Source: Rana temporaria
Lineage: Eukaryota > Chordata > Amphibia > Anura > Ranidae
Length of the DNA: 64,000 nt
NCBI RefSeq assembly: GCF_905171775.1
Contig: NC_053491.1
Location: 225,292,486 to 225,356,485 of the forward strand
Direction of reading: 5' to 3'
This document shows positions 1 to 10,843 of the stretch, piece by piece (the first letter of the stretch is position 1; every line of letters starts with the position of its first letter). The notes under the pieces are model-generated. The model was not told where the DNA came from, ran no database searches, and saw nothing but the letters and a program-made list of their open reading frames with translations. A program made the position numbers and the translations under genes.

Positions 1-289
1 ATTCTGTTCTTATTAAACAAAAATACCCTTTTTTACATTGACTTTTAATCATTTCTAACACGTAATAAGAAAACCAAAAGACTATCCTCTCCTCTTTGCT
101 GCCCTCTTTACACTAGTCTATTATAATAATCCATCCTTGTTAAGATTCCAATAACCTGGGCCCTCCCCCGGTTATCCCCCCCCCCCCCACCTACTTCTAT
201 GCTTTAAGCCATAGAAAAAGAACAACCCCGCTTGTTCCCTATATGTAATTTAGGGGCCCATATTTCTCTAAACTTATCCTCCTGCTCCC

Positions 290-814
290 TTAAAGCGGGA
301 GTTCACCCAATTAAGTTTTTTTTTTCTCTTTTCCCCTTAGATTCCTGCTCGTTTTGTCTAGGGGAATTGGCTAGTTGTTTTAAAATATGAGCCGTACTTA
401 CCGTTTTCGAGATGCATCTTCTCCGTCGCTTCCGGGTATGGGTCTTCGGGAGCGGGCGTTCCTTCTTGATTGACAGTCTTCCGAGAGGCTTCCGACGGTC
501 GCATCCATCGCGTCACTAGTAGCCGAAAGAAGCCAAACGTCGGTGCGGCTCTATACTGCGCCTGCGCACCGACGTTCGGCTTCTTTCGGAAAATCGTGAC
601 GCGATGGATGCGACCGTCGGAAGCCTCTCGGAAGACTGTCAATCAAAATAGGAACGCCCAGTCCCGCAGCCCATACCCGGAAGCGGCGGAGAAGATGCAT
701 CTCGTAAACGGTAAGTACGGCTCATATTTTAAAACAACTAGCCGATTCCCCTAGACAAAACGAGCATCCATCTAAGGGGAAAAATAGTTATGTATGGGTG
801 AACCTCCGCTTTAA
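290..814. mobile_element. TTAA palindromic MITE
   Basis: Ends TTAAAGCGGGAGTTCACCC and GGGTGAACCTCCGCTTTAA with TTAA at both edges (290-293, 811-814). The two halves fold back over about 215 bp per arm around the GC-rich centre near 560 (GCGCCTGCGCACCG). It is non-coding; the long frames on both strands are symmetry artefacts. TTAA targets occur in piggyBac and Kolobok transposons; which one applies is not resolved. Confidence 0.85.
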
Positions 815-1379
815 CATCATGGTAAGGTTTTCCATTTGCTAGATTTCAGTAATTTTCACGGACCATTGTGGTCTACTTGGTGAGATAGTGCTTTTCCAGA
901 GCACAGGAATACATGCTTTTGCCGTTGTAAGCAGGTGTCTCACCAATGATTTTTTATAATTTTTCCATCGATTATAGGACTATCAAGCAAGAGAAAAGCC
1001 GCCGGATTCTCTCCAAGAGATACATCAGTTATTTCTTTGATAGTTTCTGAAACCATTTTCCAAAAATCTTTTACACCCTCGCATTCGCAGAATATGTGCA
1101 TCAAAGTTCCCACTTCTCCAACATAAATTTGATACCTGAGGAAAAATCAGATTCAAAACTACTGGGGTTCTATACCACCTACTCAAGATCTTGTACCCCC
1201 CCCTTCTTGACATTTAGTTGCCAGTGATGCCTTGTGCGTGAACCTAAATATTTTGTTCTTCTGAGTCTCGGAAAAAGTAACTCCCAGATCTCTCCCATGC
1301 CTGTATAAAACCTAATTCTTGTGGAGCTTTTAGTTCGTTCAACAGAGCAGAGACAGCGAATGTCTCACCGAGTCCCCCT
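815..1379. other. Non-coding, nothing recognised
   Basis: Unique-looking sequence between two TTAA elements; only short chance frames. Confidence 0.4.
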
Positions 1380-2262
1380 TTAACCTCCCTGGCGGTATGA
1401 TTCTGTCTGGAATTACGTACCAAAAGCGGTACAATTATTTTGCAAGGAAATTTGGCGTTTTATACTGTAGGCCTGTAATTTTTAGAAATAACTCACTTAA
1501 ATCTGACCAAGCAAGAGTCTTGTAGGCATCCCGGGTATGATTTTTTTTTTAAAACAAAATTATAAATTATAATATAATAAATAATTATAACAAATAATAA
1601 TATAATTATAATAAAAATTATTCAATAATGTAATCAACTCAAAATCACTGAAATTTGCTCAGTTGCAGAATTGTCGCTGTCATTATTTTATTTTTTTTAT
1701 GACGAATTTCCCCACAAATCGCTATCGCACATTTCTGCAAGTGATTATAATTTATTATCGCTGTTTTCTAGCTGATCTAAAACCATTTTTGACATAAAGG
1801 GACACTTTTGGACAATCTACAGTTTTTAGGCAGAAATGACATTTTTTATTTTTATAAAAGTACATGTAGGGCACTGGGCAGACCACTAGGGACAAGGGGG
1901 GTGTGTATTTTTTTTACATACAGTATACTGTAATCTTATAGATTACAGTACTGTATGTAAAGTGTTTGTTTACTTTTTTGAATTTGGCGCCGTTCTCCGC
2001 TCCCGTGCGTCGCAACGTCGCAGGGAACGGAGATCGGCGGCACACGGGGAGACTGTGAATCGAGCGAGGAGGTCCCGCTCGCTCACACAGCGGGGTGGCA
2101 TCGCTGGATCCAGGGACAAGGTGAGTAACTTGCCTGTGGATCCAGCGAAAGGTAAGCCGCGCCGCGCGCTGCACGTCCACCCCGAGCGTGACTCGGGGAT
2201 ACCGATCTTAGCATTAAAAACCAACCCCGAGTCACGCTCGGGTTTACCGCCAGGGAGGTTAA
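1380..2262. mobile_element. TTAA element with CCTCCCTGGCGGT ends
   Basis: TTAA-CCTCCCTGGCGGTA at the left and TACCGCCAGGGAGG-TTAA at the right (1380-1383, 2259-2262). The centre is AT-rich, then GC-rich with an internal inverted pair (CCCGAGCGTGACTCGGGG, about 2179-2243). No transposase frame. Second TTAA family of the window. Confidence 0.85.
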
Positions 2263-3840
2263 ACATAGCTTCTCAAATTTGGTAAGTGTCACTATCTCTG
2301 TCACCTGCCTTGAAATTAAGCGAAGAACAGCGCTTAACTGCCTTTTCCTAAATGGATCTAATTCCTCTAAAAATTCACGCTCGATCTTACACAATTATCC
2401 TTCAAAAAAAATGTGTCAGTCTGGTTTTACCCCATCGTTTTAAACTCATGAAACCCTCATCTTTTAGGCCAGGATTAGTATCATCGGGCTCGTTTCAGTC
2501 ACTCTATTTGTTTTTTTAAAATATCTTTTTAACCAAATTAGTAGTCGCCCCTACCGTTGGATGTCGCTTTGCTGCCTGCGGTATCGCGGATTCCGTGAGC
2601 CAAACTAGGCCCTCCAAGGGTAACTCAGACATTGCTTGTTCCATATGGATCCATGGTCCTTCTTGGTCAACCATGGAAAGGCCTGTTCTGAGTGGAACTT
2701 GTCCTGTTAAACTGCTGTATAGCAGCTCAGTTTCAGGATCTTCTCATAGCCTAGGTTATCTTTATGTAGAGCAACCATTTTTTTTTTTTTTTTTTTTTAG
2801 ATCCTCCAGAGAGTTCTTTGCCATGAGGTGCCATGTTGAACTTCCAATGGCCAGGGTGAGAGCGATAACACCAAATTGAAAGCTATTGTAAAGCTTTCCT
2901 CCTTTGTTATTAAAAAAAAGTCATCATACTTGCCTTCACTGTGCAGCTCGTTTTTTGCACAGCGTGGCCCCCGATCCTCGACTTCTGGGGTCCCGTGGTG
3001 ACTCCTCCCTGCATCAGATAACACCACCCCCCCCCTAGGGAAAATGCTTTTCGCCCGGCGCCCGCATTATTGGATTTGATTGACAGCAGTGGGAGCCAAT
3101 GGTTGCACTGCTATCAATCTATCCAATCGAGTCAGGACCCGGTGAAGAGAGGGACATTATATAGTGTTTATAATGTGCTTTTTTTGGGGGGGGGTGGGGT
3201 GTGTATAATGGGGGCTGTTAATTTCACTGGCTGGAGAAGCAGAGATATTTCACACCAGTTGCAGCTGCCGATTCATTTTTTTTCTAATGCATTAGTATTG
3301 AAGCTGGGCTCCTAACACATGCTGCCAGGAAAGGAAAATTTCAAGAATATGGTGGTTGCATTTGTTTTCAGGCTAAGAATGTTTTCAGCCAATACAGAAA
3401 AATCTGATCTTCCCATACTCTGGCAGGGATTTACTAAAACTGGAGAGTGCAAATTCTGGTGCAGGTCTGCATGGAAACCAATCAGCTTCCAGATTTTATT
3501 ACAAAAGCTTATAGTAAAACTCCAGCCAAATCCCCTCCCCCCCATGTCCTTGATCTCCTACCTTCATCATCCATGTTCTTCTGAGCTCTGTAATAGGCTG
3601 CTGAACTTACTGTTATTGCCTGCTGACATCCTGTTTGTAAGACCACTGGCTTCTATCCCTCTCCTAATCTCAGCCAGTGGTTTGACAAGCCCCTTTGTAG
3701 TCCACAAAGAACAGGGAAGAAGCAGACATGTTGTGGGCGGGGGGGGGGTCTCTCAGCCCCTGGTCTGTGCTGCGAATGGAGGTGGTGTCTTCCTCCTCCT
3801 CTCTTTCCTCCCTGACAGTCACCATCCCTCCACACTGCTA
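2263..3840. other. Non-coding, fragments of dispersed repeats
   Basis: Contains a T tract (2779-2798), C and G runs (3028-3035, 3186-3194) and a piece (3426-3500: GGGATTTACTAAAACTGGAG) whose diverged inverse occurs at 5320-5400 and whose relative is at 58377. No gene supported; the 212-codon frame at 3319-3957 runs into the inverted repeat and has no recognisable domain. Confidence 0.4.
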
Positions 3841-4102
3841 TGCAGAGCGGGGATTGTTATCAGTAATCACTTGTATGACACAGCGGTGATGTCCCACTGT
3901 GTCAGGTATAGTATACAAGAACACCGCTTGCAGATGACCTGTCCCCTGCCGTTATGATTGACAGCACATCGTGCCGATATGGGTGGGAGGCGGGACATCA
4001 GCGAGTAGTGTTCTTGTATATTATACCTGACACAGTGGGGACCGACCCCCCCCCCCCCCCGTGTCATACGAGCGATTACTGATAATAATCCCCGCTCTAC
4101 AC
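3841..4102. repeat. Inverted repeat, about 260 bp
   Basis: Left arm 3841-3923 (GCAGAGCGGGGATTGTTATC ... GGTATAGTATACAAGAACAC) pairs with the right arm 4004-4102. A C run lies at 4046-4060. Probably a fold-back MITE; ends not defined. Confidence 0.7.
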
Positions 4103-4137
4103 TGGTTTGTATTTATAGGGCTGTAACCCATCATGAA

Positions 4138-4865
4138 TGAAGAGATATATAGAGGGCGCTATACCACTCAGTGATAAATAAATATAATTACAATAATCCT
4201 GTGAAAGAAAATACTAGTATTACATACAAAAAACTATATTGAAATATATATTCAAAACAATGTCTCTTGACAGGCTCGCAGCCCCAGTGCCGGGTAGGCA
4301 CCCCTACAGTACGAGGCCATTTCGGCTGTTTGTTTTTATGATTTTTTTCTACTTTGTACTTTTAATAAATTTTATATCGGAATTACACTATTGGTACCTC
4401 CATTGTTTTTTTGCATATCCTAATTGGGACGTCCTGGGATGAGGATATTATCTGCTTTCTGTCCGATGTGTATGCAGGCACAATCCTGCATAGGCTTAAT
4501 TGACTAACTTTTTAACTAAAGTAGTCTACCTTCTCTGGTAAGCGCATCTTTTTCTCATCAGCACAGTTATCTTGGTGGTTAAGAAGACTGGAATGTGGTG
4601 GTGGCATTTTCCTTTTTTTCACTAAAAAGCAAGATTGTATCAACTAAGAAGATTTTCTTTCACGTTGTGTGTACTTCGTTTATGACATATTTTTTCACAA
4701 GATTTGGGACCACAATGTCATGTGTTCATGACAAAGAGACATTGTTTTGAATATATATTTCAATATAGTTTTTTGTATGTAATACTAGTATTTTCTTTCA
4801 CAGGATTATTGTAATTGTATTTATTTATCACTGAGTGGTATAGCGCCCTCTATATATCTCTTCAT
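4138..4865. mobile_element. Element with 134-bp inverted repeats
   Basis: Arms 4138-4272 and 4731-4865 are nearly perfect inverted copies (TGAAGAGATATATAGAGGGC at the outside, CAAAACAATGTCTCTT at the inside), separated by 458 bp with no coding sequence. Long terminal inverted repeats suggest a non-autonomous DNA transposon of unassigned superfamily. Confidence 0.8.
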
Positions 4866-5404
4866 ACATTACAATCAGCATTGTCTAAGAGGAGCAGCTT
4901 ATTTTATATTTATATTTATTTTTGGCACTGAATTGTCACTTTTTCACTGTAACCCATCATCCTGTGTGTTATGTATGGCTTGCTGGCTGCAGAATGAGGG
5001 GTGTGATTTATGTTGAATTGGGCAAGTTCATATTTACATGTACAAGCCTAGTGCACCTTCCACATTCACTCCCATCCCAAGGATTCATGGGAAATGTATG
5101 CTGATTACAGTCAGGGAGGATAGGATGCAATCCCTGTTCCAAGATATCCTTCCCTGCCAGAAAAGATGCTGCATTTTTTTGAATCACAAAGCCAACTTCC
5201 TGAAAATTAAATAAGTTACATCTCTTAAACGGTAAGAAATTTCACAAATGTAATAACCGTTTAGTGTTGCATGTGTGATTTATTTTTATTTTTTTAATCC
5301 TGGCGTTCTGCTTTAATTAAACAAGCTGAAGTTAGAAGCTGATTGGCTAACATACACCACTGCACTAGATTTTGCACTCTGCAGTTTTAGTAAATCAATC
5401 CCCA

Positions 5405-5684
5405 AGACCCCTTTCACACTGAGGCACTATAATGCTAAAAATAGCACCTGCAAAGCACTGCTACATTCACACTGGAGCGGCACGCTGGCAGGACTTAAAA
5501 AAAGCCCTGCTAGTAGCATCTTTGGAGCGGTGTATGTATACCGCTCCTGCCCATTGAAATTAATGCAGTGGCGCTTTGCTGGTGGTTTTAACCCCTTTTT
5601 TGGGCCGCTAGCAGGGGTTAAAAGTGCCCGCTAGTGGCCAAATGCAATAATAAAGCACTGCTAAAAATAGTGTGAAAGGGGTCT
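5405..5684. mobile_element. MITE with AGACCCCTTTCACACT ends
   Basis: Perfect 16-bp inverted ends at 5405-5420 and 5669-5684. A related left part recurs at 25571-25700 (CTCCTTTCACACTGAGG ... GCTAAAAATAGCACCTGCAA). Non-coding. Confidence 0.8.
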
Positions 5685-6046
5685 AAGTGTCCTAGTAGTT
5701 TCACTTCTTCCCTGCACCCGCCCCCTGGTGGCTGTAGCCAGGAGAATCTTTCAGTATCTGGAAGCCCCCTTTAAAAAAAAAAAGTCAGCACTCCAATCTG
5801 ACATGCCCCAAGCTCCCATCAGCTATATATAAGAAAAAGGAGTTGGGATAGTGGTGACATAGACCAAATAGTGATTTAACTACTATCCCTGCCCCTTTGT
5901 TTACGTGGCTCGGGATTTTTAGCTATGTACATCAAAAGAGTCAGAAATGTCAGCAGGTGTGGTGGTTGCCATCACATACCGCTTCATTAGCAACCATTGA
6001 TTGATTTTATAGCTATAGAAAAAGCACAGCCTGCTCACTATTTTTC

Positions 6047-6084
6047 TTGGGGGGGGGGGGGGGGTATGGGGGCAATTGACCCAT

Positions 6085-6118
<34 letters not shown>

Positions 6119-6120
6119 TT
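6047..6120. repeat. G and C homopolymer tracts
   Basis: A run of about 15 G (6049-6064) followed by a run of about 33 C (6085-6118). Length is likely unstable or poorly assembled. Confidence 0.9.
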
Positions 6121-7100
6121 CAGGAGAGTGGGGATGATCCCAAAAGGCCCATGGCCTCAATAGCCATGCCTTTAGAGCCTGCGATTCAGAAGAATTCAAC
6201 ACTGGGCCTTGGGACAGAAGGTCCAAACCATCTAAAAAAGGGATCATAGAGTCACTGCCATGAGTCTGAGCATCACATCATCTTGGGCCAATTTGGTGTG
6301 ATAATCACAGGCATGCCCTCCATTCGCAAGCCCGTGAAAGGAGAGTAATGCTCATTTCCCACAGCAAAGTGCTGATGGGATTGTTCCAGTAGCCATCTCG
6401 AAAGGAGGGAGACTGGCCAACCTGGTCATCTCCATGTGGCACTTTTAAACCCGTAGGAACAGGTTGAGTGTCTCTAGCTTCAGAAGGGGCCAGACTCCTC
6501 AGTTTGGGAACCATGAAAAAGTGTGACTAGAATATCTGAAAGCGTACTTCTGGTGATACAGAAGTAATGAGCCCTTGAGACATGGGGTACTGGACAGCAG
6601 CAAGCAGATCTACCCCCACCCCTTGACTGAGCTTTATATATAATTTTTTTTTTTTCTGGACCACATGCTCCCCCAAAACTTCATTTAGCAGCCCTCCACG
6701 CCCTCCAATGGAAAATAAACCAACATGAAGCTGGGAAGCAGCAGAGTGTAAAAACACCATTTGGAAACCCCTGGAAAGGATACTCTGAGCCCAGGCATCT
6801 GAGAATTTCTGGGACCAGGCCAATAGATGTTGTTCACCCAAGCTAGAGTGTTCAGTGTCAATAAGAGTAGCTACGGTATCGGCTATAATTCAGCTTAAAA
6901 TTTAATCTCTGGAACACATTAGCCCAATACGATTCCTCAGGGGAGAAAGCAGCCTCAACTACCTCATCTTTAGGCAACATGTCTGGCTCAATTCAAAATC
7001 AGAAGGCCAATTCAGGAAGGGAGGTCAACTGGCCATGGCTGTGACCTCTGTTTATGGCTTTTATAGGACCAGATGTTTGGGCCATTTTAGCTTCCTACCT
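6120..7100 (-). pseudogene. Decayed DIRS-like gag/RT fragment
   Basis: The minus strand holds broken pieces resembling the start of a DIRS-type RT: LLAWSQKF-DAWAQSILSRGF (about 6760-6830), then NEVLGEHVVQKKK (about 6635-6690) and, in another frame, GVWPLLKLETLNLFLRV (about 6445-6500). Order and spacing match the first 150 residues of DIRS RT (compare FFSQVWQKTSLDSW and DIVSRGYSLEL in element B). Many stops and frame changes; no termini found. Weak but consistent; the rest of the interval is unassigned. Confidence 0.4.
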
Positions 7101-7352
7101 CCAAAAATGGTCATAGCCCCAAAGGGGTATTCAGGCCAGGACCCCGATGCAAGCAAACTGTGGCCCTTGACCAATAAAAGCAACCTGCTGATGTCATGAA
7201 TACTACATACTTTCAGTTGCTTCCATTTACTGGATTCTGCATTAACGGAGTTTCAGGGGTTGGGGAAAGATCTGGAGGTTTGTCACCTAAAAAGACAACA
7301 GCAAAAGACCGAAAAAAGCAAGTTAGGCTTACCGGTAACTTGTTTTCCAGTA

Positions 7353-7454
7353 GGCTTTCAGGACAGCACCTGAGAGATATCATGGCTCCTCCTCCACAGG
7401 AAACACCTCCACCAATCAAGTCTTTAAAGGGAAGCCTCCCCTTCCACTCTCCAG
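7353..7454. repeat. DIRS A inverted terminal repeat, 3' end
   Basis: About 102 bp beginning GGCTTTCAGGACAGCACC. It is nearly identical, inverted, to 12631-12733. The outermost 35-40 bp beyond it differ between the two ends, as in other DIRS elements. Confidence 0.9.
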
Positions 7455-7552
7455 TTGGTTGTAGAGACCTCCAGCCCCGGCTGCAACACATAAGTGACAG
7501 TTATTACATAGTATTACAGCAGAATCTTTACATAATAAAAAACCAAGGGCGG

Positions 7553-7650
7553 GTTGTTGCTGTCCTGAAAGCCTACTGGAAAACAAGTTACCGGTAAGCC
7601 TAACTTGCTTTTTCCCAAAACGGCTTTCAGGACAGCACCTGAGAGGACAG
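7553..7650. repeat. DIRS A internal complementary region
   Basis: The first half is a perfect inverse of the outer left end (7317-7370, with GGCTTACCGGTAACTTG). The second half (TTTCCCAAAACGGCTTTCAG) is the complement of the outer right end near 12722-12745. Carrying both termini fused inside the element is diagnostic of DIRS and is thought to template end completion. Confidence 0.9.
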
Positions 7651-7665
7651 TCGAGACTTACCCCC

Positions 7666-8711
7666 TTAGGGTGGGACCACAGCCTGTAAGACTTTTCTCC
7701 CGAACGCCTGATCATCTGCCGTCATTAGATCAAGTCTGTAATGACGGGCAAAGGTAGACAAGCTTGACCAGGTAGCTGCTCTGCAGATCTGTTCAGGGGT
7801 GGCACCAGCTCTTTCTGCCCAACTTACCGCAGCTGCTCTAGTAGAGTGAGCTCTTAGATTCTCCGGACATTCTTGACCTGAGATTGAATAAGCATTTGAG
7901 ATGGCCATCCTGAGCCATCTGGCAATGGTTCCTTTTGACGCCTGCTTTACTTTTTTATCACCGGAAAATAGAATAAACAAGGCATCTGAACGTCTATACG
8001 CTTTTGTGGTTTCCAAGTAACATAAAACAGCTCTCTTGACATCCAAGGTATGGAATTCTTCTTCCTTTCTTCCTTTTGGATTAGAGCAAAATGAAGGCAG
8101 TATAATTTCTTGAGACCGATTTTTGAACGAAGCAACTTTCGGTAAAAAACTTGGGTCTGGTTTTAACACAATTCTGTCCGAAAAAATTAAACAAAAAGGT
8201 TCTCTGACGGACAAGGCTTGTAACTCGCTGATCCTGCGAGCTGTAGTGACAGCCACTAAAAAAACGTTTTTTTTAACGTTAATAACTTAAGAGACGCTAT
8301 ATTCAAAGGTTCAAAAGGTTCCTTGGTCATGGCTTGTAAGACTACTGGCAAATCCCATGCGGGACAATCCTTTACCACTATCGGTCTGGACCTAACCAGG
8401 GCTTTAAAGAACCTTATTACTAATGGATCTGCTGAAACAGATCTTTCTAGGAATACCCCCAGCGCGGCTACTTGAACCTTCAGGGTGCTCACCGCTAACC
8501 CTTTGTCGGCTCCTTCCTGAAGAAATTCCAAGATAGAGGAAGTTTCTTCTACAAATCTGCCTGATACAGAACACCATGTATTGAAAGTCTTCCAGACTTT
8601 GAAATAGATAGCCCTCGTGACCTGTTTCCTACTCGACAGGAGAGTTGCTATTAATCTGGCCGAAAACCCTTTTCTCCTGAGGAGTTGCTCCTCAGAAGCC
8701 AAGCCGTAAGA
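7666..8711 (-). pseudogene. DIRS A tyrosine recombinase, broken by frameshift
   Basis: The N-terminal, DNA-binding-like half is read from about 8711 to a TAG at 8258-8256. The catalytic half continues in another frame from 8256 to 7666. The break falls in adjacent A and T runs at 8258-8274, where homopolymer length no longer keeps the frame of the element B homologue. The catalytic residues are all present downstream: Arg in ARRISEL, HSTR, and the Tyr of RHYRLD. The upstream frame is also open across much of ORF2 (to 10220). Either a real inactivating indel or an assembly error in the homopolymer could explain it. Confidence 0.88.
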
Positions 8712-10843
8712 CTTAGTTTTTTTATGTCTCGGTGAAACAGGGGACCTTGTAAAAGCAGGTCGTGTCTCAGAGGTAGATGCCAGAACGGTCTGATTTGCAT
8801 CAGTAGAAGGGCAGAAAACCAAGGCCTTTTGGGCCAAAATGGGGTGATCAGAATTACCGTAGTATTTTCCCTCTTCATTTTTGCTATGACCTGCGGAATG
8901 AGCTGGAAAGGGGGAAAAGCATAACAAAGATGGAAATTCCAGCTGTGTGCTAGGGCGTCCGTCCCCGCAGCTGACTTGCTCCTGTCTAAGGAGAAGAACT
9001 GAGAGATCTGTGCATTCTCTTGATTCGCAAACAAATCTATCGCTGGCTGTCCCCACTTTTCTGTTATCAGATTGAACACTTCCGGGTTCAACTGCCAGTC
9101 CGCCTCCCGAATCAAATTTCTGCTTAAGAAGTCTGCCACGCAATTCAGGGTCCCCTTTAGATGGACCGCGGACAAGGATAGAGTATGGGACTCTGCCCAC
9201 CTTAGGATCTTTCCGGCTAAGACCTGAAGCCCTTTGCTTCTGGTGCCCCCTTGTCTGTTGACATAGGCCACTGTTGTGGCATTGTCCGATAGGACCTGTA
9301 AATGTTGTCCTACTTCTGAAGCGAAGGCCAGTAAAGCCAATTCTACCGCCTTTAATTCCCTCCAATTTGAGGAATTCCTCGCCTCTCCTGCGGACCATGA
9401 CCCCTGAGTCCAACGACTGTTCATGTGGGCCCCCCACCCCCAGGAGCTGGCGTCTGTCGTTATCCTTACTTGGGATGGGAAGGACCACAACAGACCCACC
9501 GACAGTCTTTCCTGGTCTCTCCACCACCAGAGGCTCCTTTTCACCTTGGTGGGGATTTTTACCAGTAAGTCTAAGGACTTCTGATCGCGGTCCCAGACCT
9601 TTAATAAAAAATCTTGAAGCGGTCTGAAGTGGGTCCTGGCCCAGGGCACTGCGGGTATAGAAGAAGTCAGGGTTCCTAGGACTGACATAATCCTCCTGAT
9701 GAAAATCTCCTGACTGCCCTGTAGAAGAGAAACCATCTCCATCACCTTTCTTTGCTTTTCTACTGGGAGGAAAACTTTCTGCTCCACGGAATCTATCTGG
9801 AAGCCCAAAAATAGAACCTGTTGAGACGGAATCAGGCTCGATTTTTGGAGATTCAGGATCCACCCAATGTCTTCCAAGTGAGACCGGGCCCTGTCTAGAT
9901 CCTTTTGAAGCCCCTCCCTGGACTGGGCAAAAAACAGCAGGTCGTCTAGATAAGGGACCACAGAGATCCCCTCTAGACGAAGAGGTGCGAGCGCTTCTGC
10001 CATCACCTTTGTAAATACCCTTGGGGATGACGACAGGCCAAAGGGAAGAGCCCTGAACTGTAGGTGAACTACTTTCTTTCCTTCCCTCAGAGCCAATCTC
10101 AAAAACTTTTGGGAGGTGGCCGCAATGGGAATGTGTAAGTAGGCATCTCGTAAGTCTATTGTTGCCATGAAGCAACCCCGACTTAGGAGGTTTCTTACGG
10201 AAAAGATGGAATCCATGCAAAATTTTCTGTACAACACTGACAGGTTTAGTTCCTTTAGGTTTAAGATAAGAAAACCATCAGGAAAGTACCGCCTTATCAG
10301 AAAAACATGAGAATAGAACCCCTGAAAAAATTCCGCTTTTGGAACCGGCACAATTACCCTTTGGTCCATCAGTTCCTGAATTAGGGACTTCAAAGCCAGG
10401 GCCTTGGCGGGATCCCTTGGAACATTTGTTGCCAGAAATTTCTTCGGGGGTTCTTCCCTGAACTCTATCTCGTAACCCTTTTGAAGAAGGTTCAAGATAA
10501 ACAGATTTGGGGTGCTGCCTCTCCACTGGGGGACAAACTCCTGAAGTCTTCCCCCTACCTGTAGCGGAGAGTCATTGCGGTTTCTCGGGGGCTGGAGGAG
10601 GACGGAGGAGCACTCCACCCCTACCGCGACCTTTTTGCGCAGGCCACTTCTTCTTGAACTGAGTCCTTTCTTCCTGTTGCCTTTGCAGACGAAAAAAACG
10701 TTTGCGGACCGGCGCCTTTTTAGGCTTGATCGGAAAGGACTTCTTTTTATCCGCCGTTCGGTCAAGGATAGATTCCAATTCTGGACCAAACAGTAGATCC
10801 CCTGCAAAAGGTAAACCACACAATTTATTTTTTGAGGCCGCAT
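8651..10843 (-). CDS. DIRS A ORF2: reverse transcriptase, RNase H, methyltransferase-like
   Basis: A 730-codon open frame overlapping the end of ORF1. The RT domain is about residues 95-400, with ATIDLRDAYLHIP and the catalytic YLDD at 298-301. RNase H is about 458-575, with acidic residues D464, E496, D520 and D571. The C-terminal region (about 585-720: IDLFAN, FPPFQLIP, TPFWPKRPWF) is the part usually described as methyltransferase-like in DIRS. No stops interrupt it. The first ~90 residues are ORF1 read in another frame, so the true start is uncertain. It shares its architecture with ORF2 of element B but is clearly diverged. Confidence 0.92.
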   Translation of the reverse strand: MRPQKINCVVYLLQGIYCLVQNWNLSLTERRIKRSPFRSSLKRRRSANVFFVCKGNRKKGLSSRRSGLRKKVAVGVECSSVLLQPPRNRNDSPLQVGGRLQEFVPQWRGSTPNLFILNLLQKGYEIEFREEPPKKFLATNVPRDPAKALALKSLIQELMDQRVIVPVPKAEFFQGFYSHVFLIRRYFPDGFLILNLKELNLSVLYRKFCMDSIFSVRNLLSRGCFMATIDLRDAYLHIPIAATSQKFLRLALREGKKVVHLQFRALPFGLSSSPRVFTKVMAEALAPLRLEGISVVPYLDDLLFFAQSREGLQKDLDRARSHLEDIGWILNLQKSSLIPSQQVLFLGFQIDSVEQKVFLPVEKQRKVMEMVSLLQGSQEIFIRRIMSVLGTLTSSIPAVPWARTHFRPLQDFLLKVWDRDQKSLDLLVKIPTKVKRSLWWWRDQERLSVGLLWSFPSQVRITTDASSWGWGAHMNSRWTQGSWSAGEARNSSNWRELKAVELALLAFASEVGQHLQVLSDNATTVAYVNRQGGTRSKGLQVLAGKILRWAESHTLSLSAVHLKGTLNCVADFLSRNLIREADWQLNPEVFNLITEKWGQPAIDLFANQENAQISQFFSLDRSKSAAGTDALAHSWNFHLCYAFPPFQLIPQVIAKMKRENTTVILITPFWPKRPWFSALLLMQIRPFWHLPLRHDLLLQGPLFHRDIKKLSLTAWLLRSNSSGEKGFRPD

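Noticed and set aside
358..754. Paired 94-codon frames on both strands with matching peptides
   Set aside because: They are the two arms of one palindrome.
3319..3957. 212-codon frame as a protein gene
   Set aside because: Runs through dispersed repeat and half of an inverted repeat; no domain or splice structure seen.
9274..9627. Antisense ORF in DIRS A
   Set aside because: Shadow of the RT/RNase H gene, with no independent evidence.
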